A stretch of 64,000 nt of DNA from positions 33,861 through 97,860 of the forward strand of contig NZ_JAAMFB010000007.1 in the NCBI RefSeq assembly GCF_013322225.1. The letters run 5' to 3'. This DNA is from Agrobacterium larrymoorei. GTDB lineage: Bacteria; Pseudomonadota; Alphaproteobacteria; Rhizobiales; Rhizobiaceae. Of this stretch, positions 43,319 to 52,113 are shown one piece after another. Under the pieces are notes generated by a model that had not been told where the DNA came from, did no database searches, and was given only the letters and a program-made list of their open reading frames with translations. Made by a program: the position numbers and the translations under genes. Positions within the stretch are counted from its first letter, which is position 1. Each line of letters begins with the position of its first letter.

Positions 43319-44782
43319 TCACGTCCCGCAAAACGTCCTGAAAACCCGCTCGTGGTTCATCGGCGGTTGCATGTAGACGGAGAACTTTTCGTCTTCTTCG
43401 TAAGGCCGCGCAATGGCCTTCAGCATGTCCTGGAACGGTTCGAAATCATTGTCCTCGACAGCCGCCGCGATGAGTTCTTCGATGCGGTGATTGCGCGGGA
43501 TGATGGCGGGGTTGATGCTGCGCATGGTTCTGGCGCGTTCCGGGCCGGATGCTGGTTCCTGGGCGGTGCGGCTGTTCCAGCGGGAAAGCCATTCGTCGGC
43601 GGCGGCAAGGTCTATGAACATGCCACGAAAGGCTTCCGCATTGCCTTCCGCTGCGTCGCAGAGCTTGCGGAAGGTCAGGGTGAAGTCCACTTCGGAACGC
43701 TGCATCAGCGCCAATAAATCCTGTAAAAGCTGCTCGTCGCCCGCGTCTTCCGTGGTCAGGCCAAGCTTGCCGCGCATAGCGGACAGCCAGCTTTTCGGGA
43801 ACTCGCTGGCGAAATCCGCAAGGACGCTGTTGGCGAGATCGACAGCTTTATCCTGATCCTCGTCCAGCAGCGGCAACAGGCATTCCGCCAGCCGGGCGAT
43901 GTTCCATTGGGCGATGCCGGGCTGGTTGTTATAGGCATAACGACCCTGCGCATCGATGGAGGAAAACACCTTGTTGGGGTGGTATTCATCGAGAAAGGCG
44001 CAGGGGCCGAAATCGATTGTTTCGCCGGAAACGGCCATGTTATCCGTGTTCATCACGCCGTGGATGAAGCCCACCATCATCCAACGGCAAATGAGATTCC
44101 GTTGCCGTTGGGTAATGCCCTGCAACATGGCGAAATAGGGATTTTCGGCCTGTTTTGCCTCTGGATAATGCCGGTCTATGACGTAATCGGCCAGCGCCTT
44201 GATGCCCTCATTATCCTCCCTTGCCGCAAAAAACTGGAAGGTGCCGACGCGGATGTGGCTGGCGGCGACGCGCGTGAAAACGCCGCCCGGAAGGCCCACC
44301 TCACGCTGCACCCGTTCGCCAGTGGTGACGGCGGCCAGCGCCCGCGTGGCGGGAATGCCTAGCGCATACATGGCTTCGGAGACGATATATTCCCGCAAAA
44401 CGGGGCCAAGTGCGGCGCGTCCATCACCCCGGCGGGAAAAGCGTGTGGGACCGGAGCCCTTCAGCTGGATATCCCGCCGTTTCCCATTCTTATCAATGAC
44501 TTCGCCAAGAAGAATGGCGCGGCCGTCGCCCAGTTGCGGCACGAAATTGCCGAACTGATGCCCCGCATAGGCCATAGCTAAGGGCTCTGCACCCTGCGGC
44601 ACGGCATTGCCGGAAAAGATTTCTGCCAGCCGCACATTGTCAATATCCTCCACGTTCAGGCCCAACTCTTCCGCAAGCGGGCGATTGAACGCGATAAGCT
44701 GTGGCGCTTTAACCGGTGTGGGCAACACGGGCGCAATGAAACGCTCTGGCAGGCGGGCATAGGAATTGTCGAAATGGATCAC
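43319..44782 (-). CDS. selO: Protein adenylyltransferase SelO (YdiU family)
   Basis: A 487-aa pseudokinase-fold enzyme that transfers AMP to proteins in bacteria and mitochondria (established for SelO). Family sequences include FDNSYARLPERFIAPVLPTPV, GHQFGNFVPQLGDGRAILLGE, KGSGPTRFSRRGDGRAALGPVLRE and NTDNMAVSGETIDFGPCAFLD, and the protein ends in FCGT, where eukaryotic SelO has selenocysteine and bacteria have cysteine. I placed the start at GTG 44782, since AAGGGAG lies seven bases upstream and the length fits the family; a longer frame begins at a TTG at 44833. Confidence 0.95.
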   Translation of the reverse strand: MIHFDNSYARLPERFIAPVLPTPVKAPQLIAFNRPLAEELGLNVEDIDNVRLAEIFSGNAVPQGAEPLAMAYAGHQFGNFVPQLGDGRAILLGEVIDKNGKRRDIQLKGSGPTRFSRRGDGRAALGPVLREYIVSEAMYALGIPATRALAAVTTGERVQREVGLPGGVFTRVAASHIRVGTFQFFAAREDNEGIKALADYVIDRHYPEAKQAENPYFAMLQGITQRQRNLICRWMMVGFIHGVMNTDNMAVSGETIDFGPCAFLDEYHPNKVFSSIDAQGRYAYNNQPGIAQWNIARLAECLLPLLDEDQDKAVDLANSVLADFASEFPKSWLSAMRGKLGLTTEDAGDEQLLQDLLALMQRSEVDFTLTFRKLCDAAEGNAEAFRGMFIDLAAADEWLSRWNSRTAQEPASGPERARTMRSINPAIIPRNHRIEELIAAAVEDNDFEPFQDMLKAIARPYEEDEKFSVYMQPPMNHERVFRTFCGT

Positions 44783-44860
44783 AGGTCGGCTCCCTTTTGC
44801 CTCTATATGGTGCCTTGCGGTCAGATTTGCCAACCGTTCAGGACGATGCCCGCGTGTCGT

Positions 44861-45436
44861 TTACGGCGCTTTCACATCGATTATTTGAAAACGCGTGTGC
44901 TTCACGATTGGTGTTTGCGGGCTGACGTGATTGCGAACGAAATCCATGGTGCGGGCGAAATCGGTTTCGGAGGCGAACGCGCGCTTGGGCAGCGTCAGGG
45001 CCTCGCGCCTGGATATGGCGAGAAACAGGTGGTGATCGGTTTCTATCACCTTGGTAATCGACGCCCAAGAAAGTTCGCTTCGAATATCATCGGAACTGGC
45101 GATAAAGCCATGCTCCAGCAACTCGAAAGAAATTTCCTTATTGGCGGAAGCGTTTCTCTTGAAGATCAGGGCCGCATTCAATCCGGCAATATAATCGCCG
45201 AATAGAACGAAAAAGAGCGGAGCAAACAAAAGTGGAGAGAAGTAGAAGTAAAACGACATGTAGTCGGGCGGAAGTCTGTCGGTGCCTCCGACCAACCATC
45301 CGACAACGAATATATGTCCGGCTATGAGGCTTGCGAAGAAAAGCTTTAGCGCTATTTGCCAAAGAGGACGTTTTATCAGCGCGCGCGTAAGCGCCACGAA
45401 ATCACGTCTCTCGTAAATGTATTTTATCTTACACAT
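44861..45436 (-). CDS. YcxB-like membrane protein
   Basis: A 191-aa protein with two membrane segments (about residues 30-50 and 60-85) and a C-terminal cytoplasmic domain of the YcxB type (ISFELLEHGFIASSDDIRSELSWASITKVIETDHHLFLAIS, ending with ALTLPKRAF). The domain resembles PH-like bacterial modules. AGGAAGGCC precedes the ATG. Function unknown. Confidence 0.82.
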   Translation of the reverse strand: MCKIKYIYERRDFVALTRALIKRPLWQIALKLFFASLIAGHIFVVGWLVGGTDRLPPDYMSFYFYFSPLLFAPLFFVLFGDYIAGLNAALIFKRNASANKEISFELLEHGFIASSDDIRSELSWASITKVIETDHHLFLAISRREALTLPKRAFASETDFARTMDFVRNHVSPQTPIVKHTRFQIIDVKAP

Positions 45437-45566
45437 GGCCTTCCTGATGATGGTGCGGTCTTAATTTTATGCATCCAAAAGAATAGTGTGGGGATTGCCG
45501 TTAAACCAGTGCGGGCGATCTCCGTGATGACATTTGTCGACGTCAGCAGCACTGTACGACTGCCGC

Positions 45567-45989
45567 TCAGATTGGATCGTCATCAAGCTTTTGCCATGTC
45601 CCGTGGATGACACGGCCGTTGCGGTAGGGTGGAGCGACTTCTCCTGCGCCGAAATAAATATAAAAGAGGAACTCCCATAGCTTGCTCAGCCAGCCAGTTT
45701 TCCTGGGCTTTCGTTTCGGCTTTACGGGCGCTGGTGGCTCGCCTTCCAGCATCTTCTCGCCGCGGTCGGCCTCGATCAGAAGGTTGATGGCAGCCTGTGC
45801 CTGCCTTTTCGGAACCAGAACGCCAACGCCGCCCGTGGCCTGAGCAAGGTGTGGCATGTTGTTCAGGAGCTGGAACGGCATGGCCACGACGACAATGCCA
45901 TTTCCTTCCAGATAGGAAACCGTTATTGCAAATTCCGCCGCCGTGAAAACCGTGGCCACCCGAACAACTTCATCCTGCGTTTCAGTCAT
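45567..45989 (-). CDS. DUF2007-like protein
   Basis: A 140-aa protein whose N-terminal 75 residues match the DUF2007 pattern (VVRVATVFTAAEFAITVSYLEGNGIVVVAM, then GVGVLVPKRQAQAAINLLIE), thought to act in protein folding or as a signal transducing module. The C-terminal 65 residues are basic then hydrophobic (LSKLWEFLFYIYFGAG). ATG 45989 follows CAGGGTTTTGTG. Confidence 0.75.
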   Translation of the reverse strand: MTETQDEVVRVATVFTAAEFAITVSYLEGNGIVVVAMPFQLLNNMPHLAQATGGVGVLVPKRQAQAAINLLIEADRGEKMLEGEPPAPVKPKRKPRKTGWLSKLWEFLFYIYFGAGEVAPPYRNGRVIHGTWQKLDDDPI

Positions 45990-46266
45990 CACAAAACCCT
46001 GAAGATCGCGTCCGGATCACACAATCCGATTGACAAAATACGTCAAAAGAGAAACCAATAAATGCAACTTTTAGTCAAGTGACCAAGGTGTTTCTTTTCT
46101 GATTTGCACGGTCTCCGTGATTTTAGGCGCGTATCTCTTGGAGGAGGGAGTAGCGTTATTTTCCCACCACTGTTTTCATCATTGCTGCGATCTGTCGTAG
46201 GGTCCTACGGTATCTGCCCCGGGAAACCTGCTAACGCGGCCGTTCGCCTCTCTGCCTGAAGGACGT

Positions 46267-46920
46267 ATGTTTCCGATGTTTTCGCGCCTGAAACAGATGA
46301 TTTCCGCCGCTCCGAGCGGGACACCACAAAAGCGGGAAAAGGAGCGCCGTGCGCTTTACGTGCCCCTGTTGGGGGAGCCGGAATTCGTTTTTCGGGGAGA
46401 TGACGAGGCAGGGACGGTGATTGAGGCCTATGCCCGCGATTTCGCGCCCGACGGGACGATAGAAAAGGGCTATGTGCTGCTGACAAACGGCATGAGCGAC
46501 CGGCGCATGACGATACCCGAGGAGGTTCTCGGCACAGGCGTGAAGCCGCGTACGGAGCTGATGTGGTACGTGCGCGCACCGACACCGGAAATCATTGCCA
46601 ACCTGCGCTGGCTGGCGCAATTTCCGTTTCTTGACAATAGGTTTCTGGCCTTTGGACACCGCATCCCCATGCCTACGCTGCCGCTTTCCGGCTGCGCTTT
46701 CAGAACGTTCCTTTTGCTGACGCCGATCATCCGCACCGACCAGTTGGTCAGCAGGGCGCTGGACAGTGGACGAGAGCGCGTCGATATCCTCACCGTCAAT
46801 CTGATCTCGGACGCGGAATATGCTTTCATCCAGAAGGAGGGGGTGGACCGGTTTCTGGATGTGCTGGACGAGCGGGGATATCCGGTGATTTTCGATCCGA
46901 GACGGCGGTCTTATTTGTGA
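46267..46920 (+). CDS. Suppressor-of-fused (SUFU) domain protein
   Basis: A 217-aa bacterial SUFU-domain protein. The signature includes KGYVLLTNGMSDRRMTIPEE, TELMWYVRAPTPEIIANLRWLAQFPFLDNRFLAFGH and the C-terminal SDAEYAFIQKEGVDRFLDVLDERGYPVIFDPRRRSY. In bacteria such proteins often act as immunity or toxin-associated modules, but no toxin gene lies next to this one. AAGGACGT precedes the ATG. Confidence 0.85.
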   Translation: MFPMFSRLKQMISAAPSGTPQKREKERRALYVPLLGEPEFVFRGDDEAGTVIEAYARDFAPDGTIEKGYVLLTNGMSDRRMTIPEEVLGTGVKPRTELMWYVRAPTPEIIANLRWLAQFPFLDNRFLAFGHRIPMPTLPLSGCAFRTFLLLTPIIRTDQLVSRALDSGRERVDILTVNLISDAEYAFIQKEGVDRFLDVLDERGYPVIFDPRRRSYL

Positions 46921-47053
46921 GGTGAGGCAGGGGTGGTAAAGGCCACTTACGTCATGCTTGGGCTTAACCCACTGCTGTCCGGTTTACGTTGACGAGCGTT
47001 CCTGAACCATGCCCCAAGAGGGATATCTCGACGGCTCCGCCGCCCCCTAGAAA

Positions 47054-47158
47054 TCATCCTCGGGCTTGACCAGAGGGTCCATAACCGGTTGAATTCATTG
47101 AGAAGAATGGATCATCGGCTCGAGGCCGAGGATGACGGCAGTGGGTTTGGCTACGGCG
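47054..47158. repeat. RIME-like palindromic intergenic repeat
   Basis: TCATCCTCGGGCTTGA (from 47054) pairs imperfectly with GGCCGAGGATGA (ending 47134). The tail GAGGATGACGGCAGT plus GGGTTTGGCTACGG (47128-47156) is nearly identical to the tail at 60695-60722. It lies between the SUFU and dehydrogenase genes. Confidence 0.75.
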
Positions 47159-47217
47159 CCACTCACATACCCCATGCCGTTGTTCCGCTGGTGTCCAAAA
47201 TCACGCTCATGCCCACA

Positions 47218-48318
47218 TCACCCCGCCTTGGCCAGCCTTTCGCTCTGCGCATAAAACTGTCCGAAGCGGTTTTCGAGAAAATCGCCGAGCGCGATATCTT
47301 CCTGTTTTACGAAGCCTTTCAGCGACATCTTTCCATCTGCAAGCAGATCCAGCACCGTGCAGATGCCTGATGCCGTGGTAAGCTGGATGGCGCTCATCAT
47401 GCGGCCTGAAACAGGGCCGGCATAGACCTTGTTGGCGTAGGTTTCCTGCATGAAGCGGCCATTGCGGGTGCCGCAGACGGTGACAAACACGATGACGACA
47501 TCCTGCATGGTGGCGGGCAGGGCGTTTTCGAACAGGTCTTTCAGAACATCGCGGCGATTGCGAAGGTTGAGATCGTTGAGCAGCGCCTTCATGATGGCCA
47601 CATGGCCGGGGTAGCGGATGGTGCGGTAATTCATGGTGCGCACCTTGCCTTCCAGCGAGGCGGCGAAAGTGCCGAGACCGCCGGAGGTGTTGAAGGCCTC
47701 GTAGGTGACGCCATCCAGCGAGAATTCCTCGCGTTCTTCCAGTGCCGGAACGGCAGTCAAACGGCCTTCGACGATGGCCTCGCAGGGCTCGATATACTCG
47801 TTGATGAGGCCGTCCGTGCTCCAGGTGAGGTTGTAATTTAGGGCGTTGGAGGGATATTGCGGAAGCGCGCCGACGCGCATGCGCATGCTGTCCAGCTTGT
47901 CGAAACGCTTTGCCAGATCGGCAGCGACGATGGAGATGAAGCCGGGGGCGAGCCCGCATTGCGGAATGAGCGCGATATCCGCCGTTTCCGCGAGCTTTTT
48001 CACCTTGCGCGTGGATTCCACGTCTTCGGTGAGGTCGAGATAATGGGTGCCAACCGCGACAGCCGCTTCCGCTATGCCTGCCGTGAGGTGGAAGGGAGCC
48101 GCGGAGAGGACTGCGAATTTATCTTTCAGAAGCGCCTGCAAACCCAGCCGATCGGTGATGTCCACGGCTTCGGTATCGACCCGTTCATGAGGGATGACGT
48201 TGGCGAGCTGGTCCACCGAGCGATCCGCGACCGTGATGCGATAATCCCCCGTACCAGCCAGCATCCACGCAATTGCCGAACCGATATTACCTGCGCCAAT
48301 GACCACGATGTGTTTCAT
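47218..48318 (-). CDS. Saccharopine dehydrogenase family protein (possible L-lysine 6-dehydrogenase)
   Basis: A 366-aa NAD(P)-binding enzyme. The Rossmann motif is VVIGAGNIGSAIAWMLAGTG at residues 4-23; the saccharopine dehydrogenase C-terminal fold follows. The size and sequence equally fit L-lysine 6-dehydrogenase, which Agrobacterium is known to have; I could not decide between them. Both act on the lysine to 2-aminoadipate pathway. A divergent Lrp/AsnC regulator gene (48440) probably controls it in response to lysine or related amino acids. Confidence 0.85.
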   Translation of the reverse strand: MKHIVVIGAGNIGSAIAWMLAGTGDYRITVADRSVDQLANVIPHERVDTEAVDITDRLGLQALLKDKFAVLSAAPFHLTAGIAEAAVAVGTHYLDLTEDVESTRKVKKLAETADIALIPQCGLAPGFISIVAADLAKRFDKLDSMRMRVGALPQYPSNALNYNLTWSTDGLINEYIEPCEAIVEGRLTAVPALEEREEFSLDGVTYEAFNTSGGLGTFAASLEGKVRTMNYRTIRYPGHVAIMKALLNDLNLRNRRDVLKDLFENALPATMQDVVIVFVTVCGTRNGRFMQETYANKVYAGPVSGRMMSAIQLTTASGICTVLDLLADGKMSLKGFVKQEDIALGDFLENRFGQFYAQSERLAKAG

Positions 48319-48439
48319 GTATTCCCCTCGAAAAAGCCTGTTGAGGTAACATGATGCCGTCTTGCCTTATCGATTCGTAGCTTCACAATGCTCATATCTA
48401 CGCCTATGATTAGACGAATTGCCGTCAGGATTATGCATA

Positions 48440-48871
48440 ATGACTATCACCGAGAAAGACCGGGCTCTGCTTGCCCTGCTGGGAGACGACGCCCGCATGC
48501 CGGTGGCGGAACTGGCGCGAAAGCTTGGCCTTTCCCGCACCACGGTGCAGGCTCGTATCGAGCGGCTGGAGGCGGAAGGTGTGATCGCGGGGTATGGCCT
48601 GCGGCTTTCGGAAAGCTATCTTTCCGCTCTGGTGCGCGCCCATGTGCTGATCACCATCGCGCCAAAGGCGCTGGCAGGGGTAACTGCGGCGCTGGCGGCA
48701 ATCAAGGAGGTCACGACCCTGCATTCCGTCAGCGGCACCTTCGACCTCATCGCCATTCTGGCGGCGCCATCTATCGCCGATCTGGACAGGCTGATCGACC
48801 GGATCGGCGCACTGGACGGGGTGGAGCGGACGCTGTCTTCGGTGATCTTGTCGACGCGGATTTCGCGGTGA
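48440..48871 (+). CDS. Lrp/AsnC family transcriptional regulator
   Basis: A 143-aa leucine-responsive-type regulator. HTH at residues 5-55 (DDARMPVAELARKLGLSRTTVQARIERLEAEGVIAGYGLRL), then the RAM ligand-binding domain (HVLITIAPKALAGVTAALAAIKEVTTLHSVSGTFDLIAILAA). AGGA lies ten bases before ATG 48440. It is divergent from the lysine/saccharopine dehydrogenase gene and likely regulates it. Confidence 0.93.
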   Translation: MTITEKDRALLALLGDDARMPVAELARKLGLSRTTVQARIERLEAEGVIAGYGLRLSESYLSALVRAHVLITIAPKALAGVTAALAAIKEVTTLHSVSGTFDLIAILAAPSIADLDRLIDRIGALDGVERTLSSVILSTRISR

Positions 48872-48875
48872 AGCT

Positions 48876-49190
48876 TCAAGCTTCGTAGTCGAAATCGTCA
48901 TCTAGAGGGATGGATGGCGGTCTTTGCTGGCCGTGGCGTATCGTCAGTATAGCGATGAAATCACTGTGGATTTCGTAATCCACGAGGTATGGACCCATTA
49001 CAAAACGACGAATGCCGGGAATAGGCATTTCCTCTGTTTCATGTCCCATATGTGCAAACTGCTGCAGATTTCTCTGGAGTCTCCGCAAATCATCGCGGAA
49101 GTGAACGGCGGCTTGTGGACTGCGTTTGCGAAGATAGGATGCTTCCGATTTGATATAGTCGCGCGCCTGCGGCGAAACGACTACCCTCAC
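48876..49190 (-). CDS. ParE/RelE family toxin
   Basis: A 104-aa type II toxin: VVVSPQARDYIKSEASYLRKRSPQAAVHFRDDLRRLQRNLQQF and GIRRFVMGPYLVDYEIHSDFIAILTIRHGQQR fit the ParE/RelE fold. Whether it targets gyrase or mRNA is not clear. It overlaps the upstream antitoxin gene by 4 bases (ATGA). Confidence 0.9.
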   Translation of the reverse strand: MRVVVSPQARDYIKSEASYLRKRSPQAAVHFRDDLRRLQRNLQQFAHMGHETEEMPIPGIRRFVMGPYLVDYEIHSDFIAILTIRHGQQRPPSIPLDDDFDYEA

Positions 49191-49453
49191 GCAGCTGCAC
49201 CCTTCGTAATCTCATCGACCTCGGCAATCACATCATCAAGATCGAAGCATTGCCCGTCCTCAATCTGCTCGCGGGCGTTTGCGAGTTCGATGATCTCTCT
49301 GCCTTCGGTAGCGAGGTAGGATTTCAAGGCGCGAACGAAAACCCAACTGCGGGTCTTGTCGCAGGCATTTGCGATCTGCTCGATTTCAGCAAGGATATCC
49401 TGCGGCAGCCGCATGGTGATGGGTTGTGAGAGGTTTCTCTGATCTTGCACCAT
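49187..49453 (-). CDS. Ribbon-helix-helix antitoxin
   Basis: An 88-aa CopG/ParD-like antitoxin: QPITMRLPQDILAEIEQIANACDKTRSWVFVRALKSYL forms the DNA-binding RHH, and the acidic tail (IEDGQCFDLDDVIAEVDEI) would bind the toxin. ATG 49453 has GAGGAAAAA upstream and was preferred over the start at 49504. It is the first gene of the pair. Confidence 0.9.
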   Translation of the reverse strand: MVQDQRNLSQPITMRLPQDILAEIEQIANACDKTRSWVFVRALKSYLATEGREIIELANAREQIEDGQCFDLDDVIAEVDEITKGAAA

Positions 49454-49464
49454 TTTTTCCTCAA

Positions 49465-49477
49465 TTTGTAATACAAA
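49465..49477. promoter_or_regulatory. Candidate antitoxin operator
   Basis: TTTGTA-A-TACAAA is a 13-bp palindrome with one central base, 11 bases before the antitoxin start. The proximity fits autorepression by the RHH antitoxin, but it is a short site. Confidence 0.45.
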
Positions 49478-49520
49478 GATAAATGAGTTGTCGTGTTTGG
49501 TCAAACAGACGAAGCAATAG

Positions 49521-51182
49521 TCAAGCGGGGTCCGTGCTGCCCCTCTTCGCCTTGAAGAACATCTTCAGCCGCTGGATCTCGTCGGGAGTCCAGCTTTGTG
49601 GCTGTGTCACCTCCAGCCATGCGTCGATATAGTGTTCCGGCGCGTAGACGTGGCCGTAGCCCATGGGGGCGGTGGTGGCGGCGGCGACGTCGAGGAGGAG
49701 TTGCAGCGAGGTGACGACCGGAAACCAGCGGAAAGATGAGGAGACGTCGCGGCCCCGGGGCTGCTCCATCCATTGCGGGCGGCGGTAGACGGCGGTGGTT
49801 TCGAAGAAGGTGATCGGGTCGCTGGCGTATTGCAGATAGACGATGCGCATCGGCCCCCATGGCACATTCGTCATGGTGGCGTTCTGATACTGATCGGCAA
49901 AGCGGATGACCGAACTATCGCGGAATTTCGGCAACCATTGCGGCGTGCCGGGCACGCGGCCATTGGTGGCCATGCGCCATGTGGGGCTGGAAAAGGGCGG
50001 GCCGCTCCATAAGGCACCCTGAAACGGATCGGCCAGCACGTCGTAGAGATCCGAGGATTTCTGGCTGTTGAGCGCGCCGAGGCTGAGGCCGTGGAGATAG
50101 AGCTTCGGACGGGTTTCCTTCGGCAGGGTCGTCCAGTAGCCGTAGATTTCCTCGAACAGGGCGCGAGCTGTTTCCACGCCGTAGTCCGGTTCCGTCAGAA
50201 GCGCAATCCAGCTTGAGAGGTAGGAATATTGCACGGCGACACTGGCTATGTCTCCGCCGTGTAAATATTCAACCGTATCAATAGCTTCCGGATCGATCCA
50301 GCCGGTGCCGGTGGGCACGATGACGATGAGCGTCTTGCGCTCGAAACCGCCATCGCGCTTCAACTCCTCCAGCGCAAGCTTGGCGCGGGCGGCAGGCGTT
50401 TCGGCGGAATTGAGACCGGCATAAACGCGGATTGGCTCCTTCGCCTGTCTGCCGGTAAAGCCTGCAATATCGGACTGGCTGGGACCGGTGGCGACGAATT
50501 CGCGACCGCGACGCCCGAGCGATTCCCAGGTCATCAGCGAATCTTCGCTGCCGGTTTTCAAGGGGTTGGATGGGCGCGGCACATCCGGTTCGATAAGGCT
50601 ATCCACCTGCTTCAGCGAACTATCGGCAAAACGCAGGCCGATATCGAAAATCAGCCCGTTGACGAGCATCCACGCCAGCGCCACAGCCGCAAAAATACCG
50701 ACGACATTGGCCAGCCGACGTGGAAGAAAGCGGCCGCTGCGCAGCGCAAACAGGCGGCGGACGAGCTGGAAAAACCGGGCGAGGCCGATGAGAAGCGCGG
50801 CGACGACGACAGCGATTGCGCCTGTTCGGAGTGGATGGCCGCTATCCAGCGGGTCCATTTCCATCAGCGCGCGAATGGAATTCTGCCATGTCGCGGCCTG
50901 CCAGAGAAAGCCTACAGCAGCAACGATGGCTGCCAGCGACACGACGAAGAGCATGCCACGCCTGTCATGCCGGGAAAGCAGCGGCAGACCAAGGTAGAGA
51001 TAAACTTCTTTCAGCAGGACGCCGATGAGGTATCCAATGGCGAAGGAAAAGCCGCACAACACGCCCTGCATGACAAAGGTGCGGGGCAGGAGCGAGGGGG
51101 TGAGCGACGCGCAGAACAGCACGGTGCCGAACGCAATCCCGATGCTCGAAAGCGGTACGATCAAACGCCTGATCCACCTCAA
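49521..51182 (-). CDS. Large membrane-bound alpha/beta hydrolase (PF10081/PF15420 family)
   Basis: A 553-aa protein. The N-terminal ~190 residues hold about five membrane segments (Abhydrolase_9_N type); the C-terminal domain is an alpha/beta hydrolase with the nucleophile elbow GLSLG in KLYLHGLSLGALNSQ. Residues EYLHGGDIASVAVQYSYLSSWIALLTEPDYG are also typical. The start is TTG 51182, supported by AAAGGAGCATGCA. It probably acts on a lipid or peptidoglycan-linked ester; substrate unknown. Confidence 0.88.
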   Translation of the reverse strand: MRWIRRLIVPLSSIGIAFGTVLFCASLTPSLLPRTFVMQGVLCGFSFAIGYLIGVLLKEVYLYLGLPLLSRHDRRGMLFVVSLAAIVAAVGFLWQAATWQNSIRALMEMDPLDSGHPLRTGAIAVVVAALLIGLARFFQLVRRLFALRSGRFLPRRLANVVGIFAAVALAWMLVNGLIFDIGLRFADSSLKQVDSLIEPDVPRPSNPLKTGSEDSLMTWESLGRRGREFVATGPSQSDIAGFTGRQAKEPIRVYAGLNSAETPAARAKLALEELKRDGGFERKTLIVIVPTGTGWIDPEAIDTVEYLHGGDIASVAVQYSYLSSWIALLTEPDYGVETARALFEEIYGYWTTLPKETRPKLYLHGLSLGALNSQKSSDLYDVLADPFQGALWSGPPFSSPTWRMATNGRVPGTPQWLPKFRDSSVIRFADQYQNATMTNVPWGPMRIVYLQYASDPITFFETTAVYRRPQWMEQPRGRDVSSSFRWFPVVTSLQLLLDVAAATTAPMGYGHVYAPEHYIDAWLEVTQPQSWTPDEIQRLKMFFKAKRGSTDPA

Positions 51183-51380
51183 TGCATGCTCCTTTCCCCG
51201 TTGCTTCGGGGGGAGTGTAGTATGAGGCGGAGAAAAGGGGAAATATTGCTGCGGAATAAATTTCGATATGAATAGGAAAATAATCCTTGACGGCGTGACG
51301 GTCGTTTGATAGGGTTATGGCATAGTCGGAAAAGTGCGGGTGGCGGCGGTGGTTTAGCGGCTTGGGTGCGGCAGCCTCTA

Positions 51381-51559
51381 TCTCTCCCCTTGTGGGAGAG
51401 AAAGCGATTTTAACATCTTAAGCTTGCTTAAGTGTTAGAAATCGCAAGTGAGGGGTAATGCTGCGACGTTAGCGAGAAAACCCCTCTACCCAAAAAAATC
51501 TATGACTTAGCTGAAGCTAAGACCATGATTTTTCTACCTCTCCCACAGGGGGAGAGGTA
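51381..51559 (-). repeat. Mosaic intergenic repeat, copy A (inverted relative to copies B-D)
   Basis: A ~180-bp element bounded by CTCTCCCCTTGTGGGAGAG on the left and CTCTCCCACAGGGGGAGAG on the right, containing TCTATGACTTAGCTGAAGCT and ATCTTAAGCTTGCTTAAG-type dyads. It is close to the reverse complement of copy D at 63654-63830. Related copies B and C lie at 53559 and 62091. It stands just before the first GTA gene. Confidence 0.85.
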
Positions 51560-51594
51560 GCCTGCGGCGCCGACTGCGGACACGCAGGATAACC

Positions 51595-52107
51595 ATGACA
51601 TCGATAAACAGTCACGACCTGTCGCTTCTGGGCGACTGGGTGAGGCATAGTGTCTACGCGCCGGATGAGGCGCTGGAGACGAAATCCGCTTTGCAGCAAA
51701 CCGGGATCGAAAACGGGCCGGATGAGCTGTGGCGGTTGCTGAACGAGATGACCGCAGAAATGCGGGAGCAGTTCCGTTTCTTTCGGGAGCTTCGTGAAGG
51801 AGCGGGCGCGGCACTGGCCGACGCGGCTGATGAGGCGGCGGGCAAGGTGGCGCGGGCGGATGTGAAGGCGGCAACGGATGCGGTTTCGCTGATCGTTCGC
51901 ACGCTGGAAAAGATCGATACGCTGCAACGCCAGCTGGCGCGAGACCGCGAGGCTGCAGCAGAGAGCGAAGCGGACAAACAGAACTATGAAGAGGCCGTCG
52001 CCTTCTTTGAGAGGCGGGTCGATGAACTGGTGGAACAGAAACTGCATGCGAGACTGGCGGCCCGCGCGGATGCGAGCAGCGATTTCTCCGGTTTGCACGA
52101 AGGGTAA
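51595..52107 (+). CDS. GTA gp1-like protein, putative terminase small subunit
   Basis: A 170-aa helical protein (MTSINSHDLSLLGDWVRHSV) with coiled-coil-like stretches (RTLEKIDTLQRQLARDREAAAES). In RcGTA the corresponding gene encodes the small terminase-type protein that guides DNA to TerL. Its position directly before TerL (6-base gap) supports that role, but sequence similarity is weak. The start is ATG 51595; the upstream repeat A ends 35 bases before it. Confidence 0.7.
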   Translation: MTSINSHDLSLLGDWVRHSVYAPDEALETKSALQQTGIENGPDELWRLLNEMTAEMREQFRFFRELREGAGAALADAADEAAGKVARADVKAATDAVSLIVRTLEKIDTLQRQLARDREAAAESEADKQNYEEAVAFFERRVDELVEQKLHARLAARADASSDFSGLHEG

Positions 52108-52113
52108 CGCGTG

